Positions 40,699 through 50,359 are shown, counted from the stretch's first letter. The stretch is 64,000 bases of DNA from C-114 sp963719285 (GCA_963719285.1 CAVRBO010000002.1:62001-126000), one strand, 5' to 3'. Translations and numbers: made by a program. The notes: a model not told the origin generated them from the sequence alone.

Positions 40699-41235
40699 AT
40701 GCCAGACGAGTCGACGACCGCAACGAGCCGTTGTCCATGGTGCTCCACGAGCGTGCCGGCCGGCACCGAGGTCTGCCCGACCTGCGGGGCCGCCCTCGTG
40801 ACGAATGCCGAAGGCGTCCCGGGCCTCACGGCCATCGATGCCGAGGCGGTCCTGCGCAATCGCTCCCAGCCCAAGTCCCGCGGTGGGCTGCTCGGCTTCC
40901 TGTCCGGCGAGACCGGCGACACGGTGGATGCGCCCACCGAAGCGGAGCTCGCGTCCCTCGCCCCGCCCAACACGAACGTCCGGATCGAGATGCTGCGCCT
41001 GGAGATCGAGGCCGAACGGCAGCGGCTCGAGTCCGAAGGTGCGAGCCTGGCCGCGGACGTCGCGGAGGAGACGGGGACCGCGCTCCCCGCCGGGCTCTTC
41101 GGCGACGCGGCGGGCGCGCCCGAGGCCGAGGCGCCGGCGGACGCTGCCTCCTCCCCCGCGGCGACTCCGCCCGGCCCCGTGGCCACGCCGCCCGGCCCGC
41201 CACCGCCCGGCCCCGAGGCCACACCCGGGCCCTGA
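40699..41235 (+). CDS. zinc-ribbon protein, unknown function
   Basis: A 178-residue soluble protein. An N-terminal zinc ribbon with two CxxC knuckles (SRCPWCSTSV and EVCPTCGAAL), then a segment ending in a helical stretch (VRIEMLRLEIEAERQRLESE) that could form a coiled coil, and a Pro/Ala-rich C-terminus. Function unknown. It is one of three proteins with related zinc ribbons in 8 kb (also 46313 and 47717). Leaderless start. Confidence 0.75.
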   Translation: MPDESTTATSRCPWCSTSVPAGTEVCPTCGAALVTNAEGVPGLTAIDAEAVLRNRSQPKSRGGLLGFLSGETGDTVDAPTEAELASLAPPNTNVRIEMLRLEIEAERQRLESEGASLAADVAEETGTALPAGLFGDAAGAPEAEAPADAASSPAATPPGPVATPPGPPPPGPEATPGP

Positions 41236-41289
41236 CCGCCGTTCGGCCCGGCCCGGACGGACCTCCATCGGGGGACGGCCGAAGCCCGC

Positions 41290-41295
41290 TAGACT
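41290..41295 (+). promoter_or_regulatory. -10 element TAGACT, leaderless hypothetical gene
   Basis: TAGACT ends 7 nt before the GTG at 41303. Confidence 0.45.
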
Positions 41296-41302
41296 CGTTG
41301 CC

Positions 41303-41761
41303 GTGCCCACGCGCGTTCCACCCCCTGGGCCGTCCTACATCCGCGAGCATGACGTCCGCGTCCACGACCGCGCGTTCCGGGCCGGCATGGGCCGGCCGAA
41401 CGAGCTCGACGGGGGCTGGTGGGTCACCCTCGTCTGGGTCGCCGACGAGGGCGGCCTCGTCTCGTTCCGCGACATCGGTCCAACCGGCGGCCCTCCGCCG
41501 GGTGCCCCCGCGGCGCGGCTCGGCCCCACGCTCGCCGGGTCCCTGTCCGGGATGATCCTCGAGGAGGACGATCGCCTCCAGCTCAAGCTCGCGCCGGTGA
41601 CCCCGCCGGCCGAGCCCGGCCGACCATGGGACGCTCCGGCGCTCCTCCTCCTCGGCATCAGGTTCGAGCCGCTCCGAGCCGCCGCGATGGGTGCCAGCGA
41701 GCTTGCGGACGCGGTCCTGGCCGGGTTCCGGCGATCGGTCGAGGCGCTGGCCCGGCCCTGA
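41303..41761 (+). CDS. conserved hypothetical protein
   Basis: A 152-residue soluble protein: SYIREHDVRVHDRAFRAGMG, WWVTLVWVADEGGLVSFRDI, LAGSLSGMILEEDDRLQLKL and LLLLGIRFEPLRAAAMGASE. Mixed alpha/beta, no domain recognised. The GTG start is supported by the leaderless -10. It stands directly before the UPF0182 gene, which has its own -10. Confidence 0.6.
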   Translation: MPTRVPPPGPSYIREHDVRVHDRAFRAGMGRPNELDGGWWVTLVWVADEGGLVSFRDIGPTGGPPPGAPAARLGPTLAGSLSGMILEEDDRLQLKLAPVTPPAEPGRPWDAPALLLLGIRFEPLRAAAMGASELADAVLAGFRRSVEALARP

Positions 41762-41825
41762 GGGCGCGTCCCCGGCGCGGGACTTCGGCGCATCGGGAGG
41801 TCGGGCGTTAGACTCCGCGCACGAG

Positions 41826-44800
41826 ATGCGAGACCTGTTCGACGAATTCATGGACGAACTGCGCCGTCGGCAGGACGCCGCCGCCGGGCGCAGGCCCGAG
41901 CCGGACGACGAAGCGCCGGAGTCCGGCGACGATGACACCGACGACGACGACAACAACGACGCGTCCGACTCGCGTTCCCGGCTGACGGCGACCCACGCCT
42001 CCGGCGATGACGACGGCCCGGATGCCGGCGATCGACCGGACGATCCGCCGCCGGGACCGGAGCCGACGCCCATCGACGAGCGCCGCGAGCGGTCCGGACG
42101 CCAGGGACGGCGACGTGCGCGTCCCGGTGGGGGCGGACCCCGTCGCCCGGTGGGCGGACCGGACGATGGCGCGGGCGGTGGACGGCCGGGACTCGGGCCA
42201 CGCATCGGGCTGCTCGTCGTCATCGCGGTCATCGCCGTGGTGCTCCTGCTCGGTGGCACGATCGTCGGCTTCATCACGGACGCCATCTGGTTCCGCAGCG
42301 TCAACTTCGAGAACGTCTTCTGGATCCGGGTCGGAACCCAGGCCGGCCTCTTCGGCGGGACGCTGGTCGTCAGCCTCGTCGTGCTGCTGGGCGGACTGTT
42401 CATCGCGGATCGGTCGGTCCCCCGGGGCACCGGCACGGGCGCGGGCGGCATCGGTTCGCTCTTCGCGCGCCTCGCCGAGGCCGCGCGCGAGGCCGAGGAG
42501 GGCAACCGGTCCGGTCGCCGATCCACGATGCGCGGCTCGTACCCGGGTCCCTACAGCGACCGTGCGGACGGACCGTCGAGCCCCGGTGCGTCGTCCGGTC
42601 GGCCGCCGTTCGGTCCCGGCGTCGTCATCGGCAGCGACGACATGCCCGACCTCACCCCGGTCGCCCGCATCGGCCTGGCGATCCTGGCGGTCATCATCGC
42701 GCTCGGGGTCGCCGGGTCCGTCGCCGGCAACTGGGAGACGATCCAGCTCTGGATCCACCGGGTGCCGTTCGCGCCGGCCGGATCCCCGGCCATCACCGAC
42801 CCGATCTTCGGCCGCGACGACTCGTTCTTCCTGTTCGATCTGCCCTTCTACCGGCTCGTCCAGTCCGTCGTCAGCAGCCTGCTCGTCGGTGGTGCGATCC
42901 TGGCGGGCGGCCGCTACGTCGTCGCGTATCTGAACGGCTCATTCGAGCTCACGACCCGGATCCGGGTCCATCTCGCGGTCGTGGTCGGGCTCGTGCTCAT
43001 GGTCATCGCCGTGGGCTACCAGCTCGACAAGCTCGAGCTGGTGTACTCCCATCGGGGCGTCGCGACGGGCGTCAGCTACACCGACGCGCACGCCCAGTTC
43101 ATCGCCTTCGACGCGCTCACGATCATCACCGCGCTCATCGGCGCGTTCCTCGTCGGGGCGGCGTTCACTCGCTGGGTCTGGCCGCTCGGCCTGGCCGTCG
43201 TCGCCTGGCTGGCGGCCTCGTTCATCCTGGGGACCATCTACCCGTCGCTCGTGCAATCGCTGACGGTCGTCCCGAACCAGCTGGCCCAGGAACAGCCGTA
43301 CATCCTCAACAACATCAACTCGACCCGGCTCGCCTTCGGCCTCGACGACTGGGTGCCCAAACCGTTCAAGGGCGACGCGCCGCTGACCCAGGCGGCGGTG
43401 ACCCAGGAATCGGCGACCTTCCAGAACGCCCGCCTGTGGGACTACCGCCCGCTCGGCGACACGCTGGACCAGCTCCAGACGATCCGCCAGTACTACAACT
43501 TCACGGACGTCGACACCGACCGCTACCAGATCAACGGTGAACTCCGCCAGGTCATGCTGGCCGCCCGCGAGCTCGCCCCGAACAACACGGCGGCGACGTC
43601 CTGGGTCAATCAGCGGATCACGTTCACCCACGGCTATGGCGTCGCGATGGTCCCGGTCAACCAGGCCACCCCGGGTGGCCAGCCGGACCTGATCATCCGG
43701 GACCTGCCGCCCGTGTCGACGACCGGCGCTCCGGAGATCAAGGAGCCCCGGATCTACTTCGGAGAGGCCGACTCGAGCTACGTCGTGGTGGACGCCAAGC
43801 AGGCGGCGTTCGACTACCCGGTCGGCGCCGACCCGAGCGCCGAAGGCGGCCAGACCGCCCCGCCGTGGACAGGGACGAGCGGGATCGGCCTCGGTTCGAC
43901 CCTGCCGCGACTGCTCTTCGGCCTCCGCTTCGCCGACCTGAACCTGCTCATCAGCGACCAGATCACGTCTGACAGCAAGCTCCTCTTCCGGCGCTCGCTC
44001 GGTGACCGGCTCGAGACGATCGCGCCGTTCCTGCACTACGACAAGGACCCCTACCTGGTCATCTCGGGCGGCAAGCTCTATTACATCCAGGACGCCTACA
44101 CGATCAGCGATCGGTTCCCGAACGCCGAGGCGTTCGACGGGGCGGACCTCCCGGCCGGCAGCGGCCTCGCCGACCAGTCGTTCAACTACATCCGCAACAG
44201 CGTGAAGATCGTCCAGGACGCGTATGACGGCACGCTGACGTTCTACGTCGCCGATCCGACCGATCCGATCATCCGGGCGTACGAGGGCGTCTTCCCGGAG
44301 ATGTTCCATCCGCTCACGGAGATGCCGGCCGACCTCCAGGCTCACCTCCGGGTCCCCGAAGAGCTGTTCGACGTCCAGACCCGCCAGTACTCCACGTATC
44401 ACATCACGGATCCCAGCACGTTCTTCTTCAAGAACGATGTGTGGACCGTGCCGAGCTCGACCGGCGGCGATCAGGGCCTTCCGCCCGAGGCGTACTACGT
44501 GGTGATGCGCCTCCCGGACGCCCCGGACCCGGAGTTCCTGCTCCTCCAGCCGATGGTCCCCCAGAAGCGCCCGAACATGATCGCCTGGGTGGCCGCCCGG
44601 AACGACGGCCCGCAACGGGGCACGGAGCTGGTCTACCAGTTCCCGCAGGACACGTCCGTGCTCGGTCCCAACCAGATCGAAGCCCGCATCGACGTCGAAC
44701 CCACGATCTCGGCCCAGGTCAGCCTGTGGAACCAGTCCGGGAGCAAGGTGATCAAGGGCAACCTGATCGTGATCCCGCTCCAGGATTCGATCATCTACCT

Positions 44801-45221
44801 GCAGCCGATCTATCTCCAGTCGACGAACTCGAAGTTCCCCCAGCTCGAGAAGGTCGTCCTCGCGTCGTCCACGGTGGTCGTCTGGGGCGACACGCTCCAG
44901 CAATCGATCAACCTGCTCCTGGCGGGCGGATTCGGCGGGAACGGTGGGTCGCCCCCGCCCGGCCCGACGCCCACACCGGGACCCGGCGCCACGCCCACGG
45001 CGACCCCGGCGCCCGGCTTGCCGGGCGACGTCCCCGGCCTGATCCGCTATGCGAACGACCACTTCGAGCTCGCCCAGGCGGCGCTCCGGGCCGGCGATTT
45101 CGCGACCTACGGACGCGAGATCGGCCTCGTGGAGCAGGCGCTCCGCAACCTCGAGCTGCTGACAGGTGGGAATCCCGTCCCGAGCGTCGCGCCGCCCACG
45201 ACGTCGCCCGGCCCTAGCTGA
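41826..45221 (+). CDS. UPF0182 family large membrane protein
   Basis: A 1131-residue COG1615/UPF0182 protein. About 110 residues of cytosolic, acidic then Arg/Gly/Pro-rich N-terminus precede roughly seven membrane spans (LLVVIAVIAVVLLLGGTIVG, FGGTLVVSLVVLLGGLFIAD, and others to about residue 490). A large exported domain has the family signatures YNFTDVDTDRYQINGE, FTHGYGVAMVPVNQATPGGQ, IYFGEADSSYVVVDAK, MVPQKRPNMIAWVAARNDGP and PLQDSIIYLQPIYLQS. A Pro/Thr-rich linker and a C-terminal helical segment (YANDHFELAQAALRAGDFAT) close it. Function unknown. TAGACT lies 11 nt before the ATG. Confidence 0.93.
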   Translation: MRDLFDEFMDELRRRQDAAAGRRPEPDDEAPESGDDDTDDDDNNDASDSRSRLTATHASGDDDGPDAGDRPDDPPPGPEPTPIDERRERSGRQGRRRARPGGGGPRRPVGGPDDGAGGGRPGLGPRIGLLVVIAVIAVVLLLGGTIVGFITDAIWFRSVNFENVFWIRVGTQAGLFGGTLVVSLVVLLGGLFIADRSVPRGTGTGAGGIGSLFARLAEAAREAEEGNRSGRRSTMRGSYPGPYSDRADGPSSPGASSGRPPFGPGVVIGSDDMPDLTPVARIGLAILAVIIALGVAGSVAGNWETIQLWIHRVPFAPAGSPAITDPIFGRDDSFFLFDLPFYRLVQSVVSSLLVGGAILAGGRYVVAYLNGSFELTTRIRVHLAVVVGLVLMVIAVGYQLDKLELVYSHRGVATGVSYTDAHAQFIAFDALTIITALIGAFLVGAAFTRWVWPLGLAVVAWLAASFILGTIYPSLVQSLTVVPNQLAQEQPYILNNINSTRLAFGLDDWVPKPFKGDAPLTQAAVTQESATFQNARLWDYRPLGDTLDQLQTIRQYYNFTDVDTDRYQINGELRQVMLAARELAPNNTAATSWVNQRITFTHGYGVAMVPVNQATPGGQPDLIIRDLPPVSTTGAPEIKEPRIYFGEADSSYVVVDAKQAAFDYPVGADPSAEGGQTAPPWTGTSGIGLGSTLPRLLFGLRFADLNLLISDQITSDSKLLFRRSLGDRLETIAPFLHYDKDPYLVISGGKLYYIQDAYTISDRFPNAEAFDGADLPAGSGLADQSFNYIRNSVKIVQDAYDGTLTFYVADPTDPIIRAYEGVFPEMFHPLTEMPADLQAHLRVPEELFDVQTRQYSTYHITDPSTFFFKNDVWTVPSSTGGDQGLPPEAYYVVMRLPDAPDPEFLLLQPMVPQKRPNMIAWVAARNDGPQRGTELVYQFPQDTSVLGPNQIEARIDVEPTISAQVSLWNQSGSKVIKGNLIVIPLQDSIIYLQPIYLQSTNSKFPQLEKVVLASSTVVVWGDTLQQSINLLLAGGFGGNGGSPPPGPTPTPGPGATPTATPAPGLPGDVPGLIRYANDHFELAQAALRAGDFATYGREIGLVEQALRNLELLTGGNPVPSVAPPTTSPGPS

Positions 45222-45223
45222 CC

Positions 45224-46117
45224 GTGGCCGCGCTCGCCCGGGCGGTGGCCGCCACGCGGGAGCTGCCCTCGCTCTGGATCGTCGCCTTGTGCGGCTTCCT
45301 CGCCCGGGGCGGGATCGTGCTCCTGATCCTGCCGATGGTCCCGTTGCCGTCCACGGTCGGGCTGGCCACCTTCGTCGGACCCACGTCGGTCACCGCGGCC
45401 GGCCTGACCCCGGACGGCATGGTTCGGGTGGTGCTCGTCGTGACGCTCGTCGTGGGCTGGCTCGTGGCCGGCAGCCTCGTCGGCGCGCTGACGGACCGGG
45501 CCGCCGTTCGGACGGTCGCCCGGAACGACGACGTCACCGAGCGACGTGGACATCACGTCCTCCTGCGCCTGGTCGGCCTGCGCCTGGTGGCGCTCGTCCC
45601 GCTCATCGCGGTCGTCGCGGTCACGGCCCGATCGGTGGGCGAGCTCGTCTACCAGGAGCTGATCCTGCCGAGCGACATCTCGGCGCCCATCGTCCTTCGC
45701 GTCGTCCAGGGCGCCCGGGTCCAGGTCAGCGCGATCGCGCTCGCCTGGGTCGCCGGCGAAGTGCTGGGCGGGATCGCGGTCCGGCTGGTGGTGCTCGAGG
45801 ACCGCTCGGCCGGGCAGGCGATCGGTAGCGCGATCGCGTTCGTCGTCCGCCATCCGCTGGCCGCGCTCGTCGCGACGGTGGCGGGCCTGGGCGGGCTGCT
45901 GGTCGCGATCGCGGCCGCGCTCGTCGCGCTCGGCGCGGCGTGGGCGTCGCTCGCGGGGGCGGTGTCCGGTCCTGTCGACGGGGCGGCGCTCATCGGTACC
46001 ACGATGCTCGTCGTCGCCACCTGGGCGGCGTCGGCCGCACTCGTGGCGATCGTCGCGGCATGGCGCGGCGCGGTGTGGACGATCGCCCTCGACCGGAGGC
46101 CGTTCTCGAGGGCCTGA
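45224..46117 (+). CDS. integral membrane protein, unknown function
   Basis: A 297-residue protein with about six hydrophobic spans: SLWIVALCGFLARGGIVLLI, VVLVVTLVVGWLVAGSLVGA, LVGLRLVALVPLIAVVAVTA, and the C-terminal pair ATVAGLGGLLVAIAAALVAL and MLVVATWAASAALVAIVAAW. No family recognised, though the layout resembles DUF4013/glycerophosphoryl-type membrane domains. The GTG starts 2 bp after the UPF0182 stop, so the two genes are translationally coupled and probably work together. Confidence 0.75.
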   Translation: MAALARAVAATRELPSLWIVALCGFLARGGIVLLILPMVPLPSTVGLATFVGPTSVTAAGLTPDGMVRVVLVVTLVVGWLVAGSLVGALTDRAAVRTVARNDDVTERRGHHVLLRLVGLRLVALVPLIAVVAVTARSVGELVYQELILPSDISAPIVLRVVQGARVQVSAIALAWVAGEVLGGIAVRLVVLEDRSAGQAIGSAIAFVVRHPLAALVATVAGLGGLLVAIAAALVALGAAWASLAGAVSGPVDGAALIGTTMLVVATWAASAALVAIVAAWRGAVWTIALDRRPFSRA

Positions 46118-46312
46118 CCCGGCTCGCCCCCGTTTTCGCGCTCGGCCATGGGACGTTCGGACCGTCGGCACAGGACCGGTGGGGGGACTGGCCGGACGGC
46201 CGCGAGCGTGGCACCCTGTGGCGCAAGAGCACCGGCCACGCCCGCGGAACGACCGCGGGGAGCGCCGGGCGGCGCTCAGACCGAGGCTTTCGGTTCGGAA
46301 AGGGAAGTCAGC

Positions 46313-47572
46313 GTGGCGACGAGAACGGTCGTCTGCCCGGAGTGCGGCGCGGAGGTGCCGGCGGGACGCCTGTCGTGCGCCGCCTGCGGCACCCTCCTGG
46401 CATCGGTGGCCGGGTCCGCTCGTCGGTCGGCCGACGGCTCCGCCTCGAGCGCCGACGCCCCGCTCGGCGACGCCCTCGACGCGGTCGTCGCCGCTTCGGC
46501 CAAGCACGCTCGCGACCTGTCGGCCTGGACGACCGGCATGGACGCGGCCGAAGACCCGCCGCCTGCCGCCTCGCCGCCGGCCGCCTCGCCGCCGGCGCCC
46601 ACGCCACCGGTCCTGCAGGACTGGACCGGCCCAGTGCCGGCCGGCGTCGACGCGCCCGCACAGGCCGCGGCGCCGATCCCGGCCTTCCCGACCTGGACGC
46701 CACCGGCCTGGACGCCCCGGGACCCTGCCCCGGCGACCGGACAGGGTGCGGCCATGCCCGTGCCGTCCGACCCGGTCGCCCGGCCCCCGGCCGAAGGCTC
46801 CTGGGACGCCGGGCCGGCCGACGACGAGCTCGTCCACGTCCACGACCATGACGCGGTCGCGCAGGCCATGCCGAGACCGGATCCGGACGCGGAGCCGAGC
46901 TGGCCGTCCGCGCCGGCGCCCTCCGTTGCGGGCGCCTATGTCGCTCCGGCGATCGTCCCGACCGCGGCCGCCACGGCGCACGGTCGTCCCGCGACCGCGA
47001 CCTCCATCGCGGCCGCCGCCGTCGCCGACGGCACCATCACGAGCGTCCCAGCCTCCCCGCGCCCGGAACGCTGGTACTCCGTGCCGAGCCCGGCCAAGGA
47101 CGACGCCATCGCCCCCGGCAAGGCCGGGCTGTTCTCGGACCTGCCGTTCAGGACGCCGAAGGACCTGCCCGCCTGGTTGGCCGCTGTCGGCAGCCTGGTG
47201 TGCGCGGTGGGCTTCGTCCTGCCGTTCTCATCGAGCATCGTCATCGGCGGCGGCGTCGAGGACACGCTGTTCGGGCGATGGGGCCTGGCCAACCCGGCCA
47301 ACCTGGTCGTCATGCTCGCGGCCGTCGTCCTCCTGTTCGTGACGCTCATCCCGAGCCGCATCCCCGCCTCGATCCGTGGCGCGACGCTTCCGATCCTGCT
47401 CGGCGGATGGTCCCTCGGGATCGTCTGGAGCTACGCGAGCGGTCCATTCGGCCTGGGCCTCGGCACGGACGCCATCGGGATCGGCGGCATCCTCCTGGTC
47501 GTCGGGGGCGCGCTGGCCGCGGCACGGGCCGACGATCCGCCGAAACGGCCGCACGAGGCCGACGTCGCGTAA
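46313..47572 (+). CDS. zinc-ribbon membrane protein
   Basis: A 419-residue protein: N-terminal zinc ribbon (TVVCPECGAEVPAG then LSCAACGTLLASV), about 230 residues of Ala/Pro-rich disordered linker with a short HVHDHDAV, then four C-terminal spans (LAAVGSLVCAVGFVLPFSSS, NLVVMLAAVVLLFVTLIPSR, ATLPILLGGWSLGIVWSYAS, GIGGILLVVGGALAAARADD). Topology places the ribbon in the cytosol. Function unknown. GTG start with AAAGGGAAG upstream. Confidence 0.75.
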   Translation: MATRTVVCPECGAEVPAGRLSCAACGTLLASVAGSARRSADGSASSADAPLGDALDAVVAASAKHARDLSAWTTGMDAAEDPPPAASPPAASPPAPTPPVLQDWTGPVPAGVDAPAQAAAPIPAFPTWTPPAWTPRDPAPATGQGAAMPVPSDPVARPPAEGSWDAGPADDELVHVHDHDAVAQAMPRPDPDAEPSWPSAPAPSVAGAYVAPAIVPTAAATAHGRPATATSIAAAAVADGTITSVPASPRPERWYSVPSPAKDDAIAPGKAGLFSDLPFRTPKDLPAWLAAVGSLVCAVGFVLPFSSSIVIGGGVEDTLFGRWGLANPANLVVMLAAVVLLFVTLIPSRIPASIRGATLPILLGGWSLGIVWSYASGPFGLGLGTDAIGIGGILLVVGGALAAARADDPPKRPHEADVA

Positions 47573-47616
47573 CGCGGGTGTCCACTCCCGCGTCCTGTCC
47601 CGGCCGACACCCCTGA

Positions 47617-47622
47617 TACACT
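47617..47622 (+). promoter_or_regulatory. -10 element TACACT before the zinc-ribbon/CPBP unit
   Basis: TACACT about 94 nt before the ATG at 47717; a leadered promoter, no clear -35. Confidence 0.35.
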
Positions 47623-47716
47623 GCCCCCGGCGTCACGGCCGGGCGGGGGAGCGGACGGACTCACAGCCGCGCTGGCGGCCGAACGGAACAAGCGACGGAG
47701 GCGAAGCGACCCGCCC

Positions 47717-48340
47717 ATGGACTTCATCGGGCAGATCGGCGCGGCGATCGGGGGCTTCCTGGAGAACCCGTACCTGCACCTCGTCGTCCAGGCGATCGGC
47801 GTCTACTTCGTCATCCTGTGGCTCGCGGCATCGTACTGGGCGTTCCGCGACATGCAGCTCCGGACCCAGAACCCGATCCTGCCCTACCTCGCGTCCGCCT
47901 TCATCATCGTCTCGTCGCCGCTCCTCTTCTGGGCCTCGATCATCGTCTACCGGGTCATCCGGCCGCAGGAGAAGATCGGCGAAGTCAACGAGCGGTTGCT
48001 CGCCGAAGAGGCGATGCTCGTCGAGGTCGAGGCGGTCGAGAGCTGCCCGACCTGCTCGCGCCGGATCAACGACGAATGGATCATCTGCCCCACCTGTCGG
48101 ACCCGATTGCGGCGCGTCTGTCCGAACTGCAGCCGGCTCGTCGGCCTCGACTGGTCGCTCTGCGCGTGGTGCGGCAAGGACTTCGAGCGCCGGCCGGCCG
48201 CCGCGGCGGCCGTCACGCCGCTTCCCGACGTCGCGCGACCGGCCATGCTCGAGTCGCCGGCGGCGATCGCTGTGCCTGAACCGGCCCGACCGGCCCGCCG
48301 GACCGGCACGTCCCGTCGGGCCGTCGACCCGCTGCCCTGA
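47717..48340 (+). CDS. membrane protein with double zinc ribbon
   Basis: A 207-residue protein. Two N-terminal spans (LHLVVQAIGVYFVILWLAAS and LPYLASAFIIVSSPLLFWAS), a short coiled segment (VNERLLAEEAMLVEVEAVES), then two adjacent zinc ribbons with four CxxC pairs: ESCPTCSRRI, IICPTCRTRL, RVCPNCSRLV and SLCAWCGKDF. The tail is Ala/Pro/Arg-rich. Such double zinc ribbons often mediate protein or RNA contacts. Two bp before the CPBP protease gene, so probably one transcript. Confidence 0.8.
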   Translation: MDFIGQIGAAIGGFLENPYLHLVVQAIGVYFVILWLAASYWAFRDMQLRTQNPILPYLASAFIIVSSPLLFWASIIVYRVIRPQEKIGEVNERLLAEEAMLVEVEAVESCPTCSRRINDEWIICPTCRTRLRRVCPNCSRLVGLDWSLCAWCGKDFERRPAAAAAVTPLPDVARPAMLESPAAIAVPEPARPARRTGTSRRAVDPLP

Positions 48341-48342
48341 CC

Positions 48343-49386
48343 TTGACCGACTCCGGCCCGCCGGAGGAGGCGCCGCACTCGCCCGACCCCGCCGCGTCCG
48401 ACGGGTCGCTCGTGCCCCGACCTGACGATCCCGCGGTCGAGCTCGGCCGGCCGGGCCTCCGTACGTTCAGCCTGGAGCATCGCGTCGCGCCCGGCCTCTA
48501 TCTCGTCGGCTGGCTGGCCTGCCTCATCGGCGCGGGCCTGGTCATCGTCTCGATCCTGTCCTCCGCGTCCGCCGCCCGGGCGATCACGCTCATGGTCGCG
48601 CTCTTCCTGCTGAGCCTGGGCCTGGTCGCGGGCGCGGGGCAGCAGGCGCTGGAACGGCGCGCCCGGGGTTGGGCGGGCTATGCCGGTCCATCGCCCTTCA
48701 TCGTGTTCGCGGCGGTCGTCCCGCTGTCCCTCCTGCTGGCGCTCCTCGGCGGATACGCGTTCGATCTGCTCGGCCTGGGACTCGACTCGGGCCTGGGGAT
48801 CGTGGTCGGGAGCCTCGCCACGGCGATCCCCTTCGTCGGGCTCGTCCGATCGCTCGTCATCGGCACGGGTTCGCTCACGCTCGCCGACATCGGCTTTGGC
48901 CGACGCGCGGACGGCATCGTCCGGGACCTGGCGATCGGGGCGGCATGGGCCCTCCCCGTGTTCCTCGGGACCGTCTTGGTGGGCCTGGTCCTGGTGCTGT
49001 TCCTGCCGATCCCGCCGGGGCCACTGCCGACCGTGACGGCGGGTCCGGACCGGTTCGCCGTGTTCCTTGTCGCCGTCCTGATCGCGCCGGCCAGCGAGGA
49101 GATCTTCTTCCGTGGCTTCTCCACCACCGCCTGGGCCCGGACGCTGCCGCGGCGCGCGGCGATCGTCCGGAGCGGCCTGTTCTTCGCGTTCATCCACGTC
49201 CTCACCGTGAGCGGCGCGGCGACGTTCCAACAGGGCCTGGGCTTCGCCGCGTTTGCGCTCGTGGTCCGGCTGCCGGTGTCGTTCGCCCTCGCCGCCGCGT
49301 TCCTCAGGCGCGGCTCGATCTACGAGAGCTTCGGCCTCCACGCGGCGTACAACGCGCTGTCGCTCCTGATCGCGTTCCAGGGCTGA
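48343..49386 (+). CDS. CPBP-family intramembrane metalloprotease
   Basis: A 347-residue protein with about eight spans and the Abi/CAAX (CPBP) signature: EExxxR as APASEEIFFRGFSTTAW (about residue 250), the second motif His in LFFAFIHVLTVSG, and the third in GLHAAYNALSLLI. These residues form the glutamyl/metal active site of Rce1-like enzymes. An N-terminal 45-residue Pro/Ser-rich cytosolic extension precedes the first span. Substrate unknown; family members process prenylated or peptide substrates. TTG start 2 bp after the previous stop. Confidence 0.9.
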   Translation: MTDSGPPEEAPHSPDPAASDGSLVPRPDDPAVELGRPGLRTFSLEHRVAPGLYLVGWLACLIGAGLVIVSILSSASAARAITLMVALFLLSLGLVAGAGQQALERRARGWAGYAGPSPFIVFAAVVPLSLLLALLGGYAFDLLGLGLDSGLGIVVGSLATAIPFVGLVRSLVIGTGSLTLADIGFGRRADGIVRDLAIGAAWALPVFLGTVLVGLVLVLFLPIPPGPLPTVTAGPDRFAVFLVAVLIAPASEEIFFRGFSTTAWARTLPRRAAIVRSGLFFAFIHVLTVSGAATFQQGLGFAAFALVVRLPVSFALAAAFLRRGSIYESFGLHAAYNALSLLIAFQG

Positions 49387-49578
49387 CCCTCGGCGCGGGT
49401 CAGGAGACCGGGCGTTGAGCCGGCGTGCATGACCCGCCGCGTCGGCGGTGATGGCCGGGCAAGCGCCGCTCGATAGCCTGCGCTCGTCCCTTGGATCCGG
49501 GTGGCGGGGGGAATCGGCGGGCTCCCGTCGCCCGGGTCCCGGGGACGCCTCGTCCCAGATCCGCCGCCCGAGGTCGCG

Positions 49579-50328
49579 ATGCCAGCCAGTCACGCCACCC
49601 GGGAGATGGGACCCAACCCCGGCCGGTCGATCCGCGAGACCCCGCTCGCCGAGCGGCCCCGGGAGCGCCTGGCGCTGCGTGGTGCCGGCGGCCTGAGTGC
49701 GGCGGAGTTGATCGCGTTGGTCTGGGGATCCGGGACCCGCGGCGCGTCGGCCGTGGATCTGGCCGAGACGGCGCTCGCCCGACACGACGGCCTGGCCGGC
49801 CTCGCCCTTGCGAGCGAGCTCGAGCTCGCGGCCCTGCCCGGGGTCGGGACGGCCCGGGCCGCCCAGCTCACGGCGGCCTTCGAGCTCGGGCGGCGCCTCC
49901 TCGCCGACTGGCCGAGCGGCCGCTGGACGATCCGCTCGCCGTCGGACGTGGCGGACCGGCTGGTGCTCCAGATGGGGCGCCTCGAACGCGAGGAGATGCG
50001 GGTCGTGCTGCTCAACACGAAGAACGTCGTCCTGCGCGTCGTGACGGTCTACCAGGGCAACGTGAGCGCGTCCCTCGTCCGCATCGGCGAGTTGTTCCGC
50101 GACGCCGTCCGCCTGAATGCGAGTGGCGTCATCCTGTGCCACAACCACCCAAGCGGCGATCCCACGCCGAGCCCGGACGATCTCCATCTCACCGCCGAGG
50201 CACTGGCCGCCGGCCGGCTCCTGGACGTCGATGTCCTCGACCACCTCGTCATCGGCCACGACGCCTTCGTGAGCCTCCGCGATCGCGGGGTGGGCTTCGA
50301 CCGGCGCGATGGTCCGGCACGCACCTGA
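49579..50328 (+). CDS. radC: RadC/JAB-domain DNA repair-like protein
   Basis: A 249-residue RadC family protein. UPF0758 N-terminal part with RETPLAERPRERLALRGAGG and the helix-hairpin-helix region LAALPGVGTARAAQLTAAFE, then a JAB/MPN domain with the metal site VILCHNHPSGDPTPSPDD and final strand LLDVDVLDHLVIGHDAF. The DNA-processing role is disputed, but the predicted metallopeptidase centre is complete. The ATG at 49579 with GAGGTC 3 nt upstream is preferred over the in-frame GTG at 49501. Confidence 0.93.
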   Translation: MPASHATREMGPNPGRSIRETPLAERPRERLALRGAGGLSAAELIALVWGSGTRGASAVDLAETALARHDGLAGLALASELELAALPGVGTARAAQLTAAFELGRRLLADWPSGRWTIRSPSDVADRLVLQMGRLEREEMRVVLLNTKNVVLRVVTVYQGNVSASLVRIGELFRDAVRLNASGVILCHNHPSGDPTPSPDDLHLTAEALAAGRLLDVDVLDHLVIGHDAFVSLRDRGVGFDRRDGPART

Positions 50329-50359
50329 GACCCGCGCGCGGGAGGACCGTCCCGGGAGT

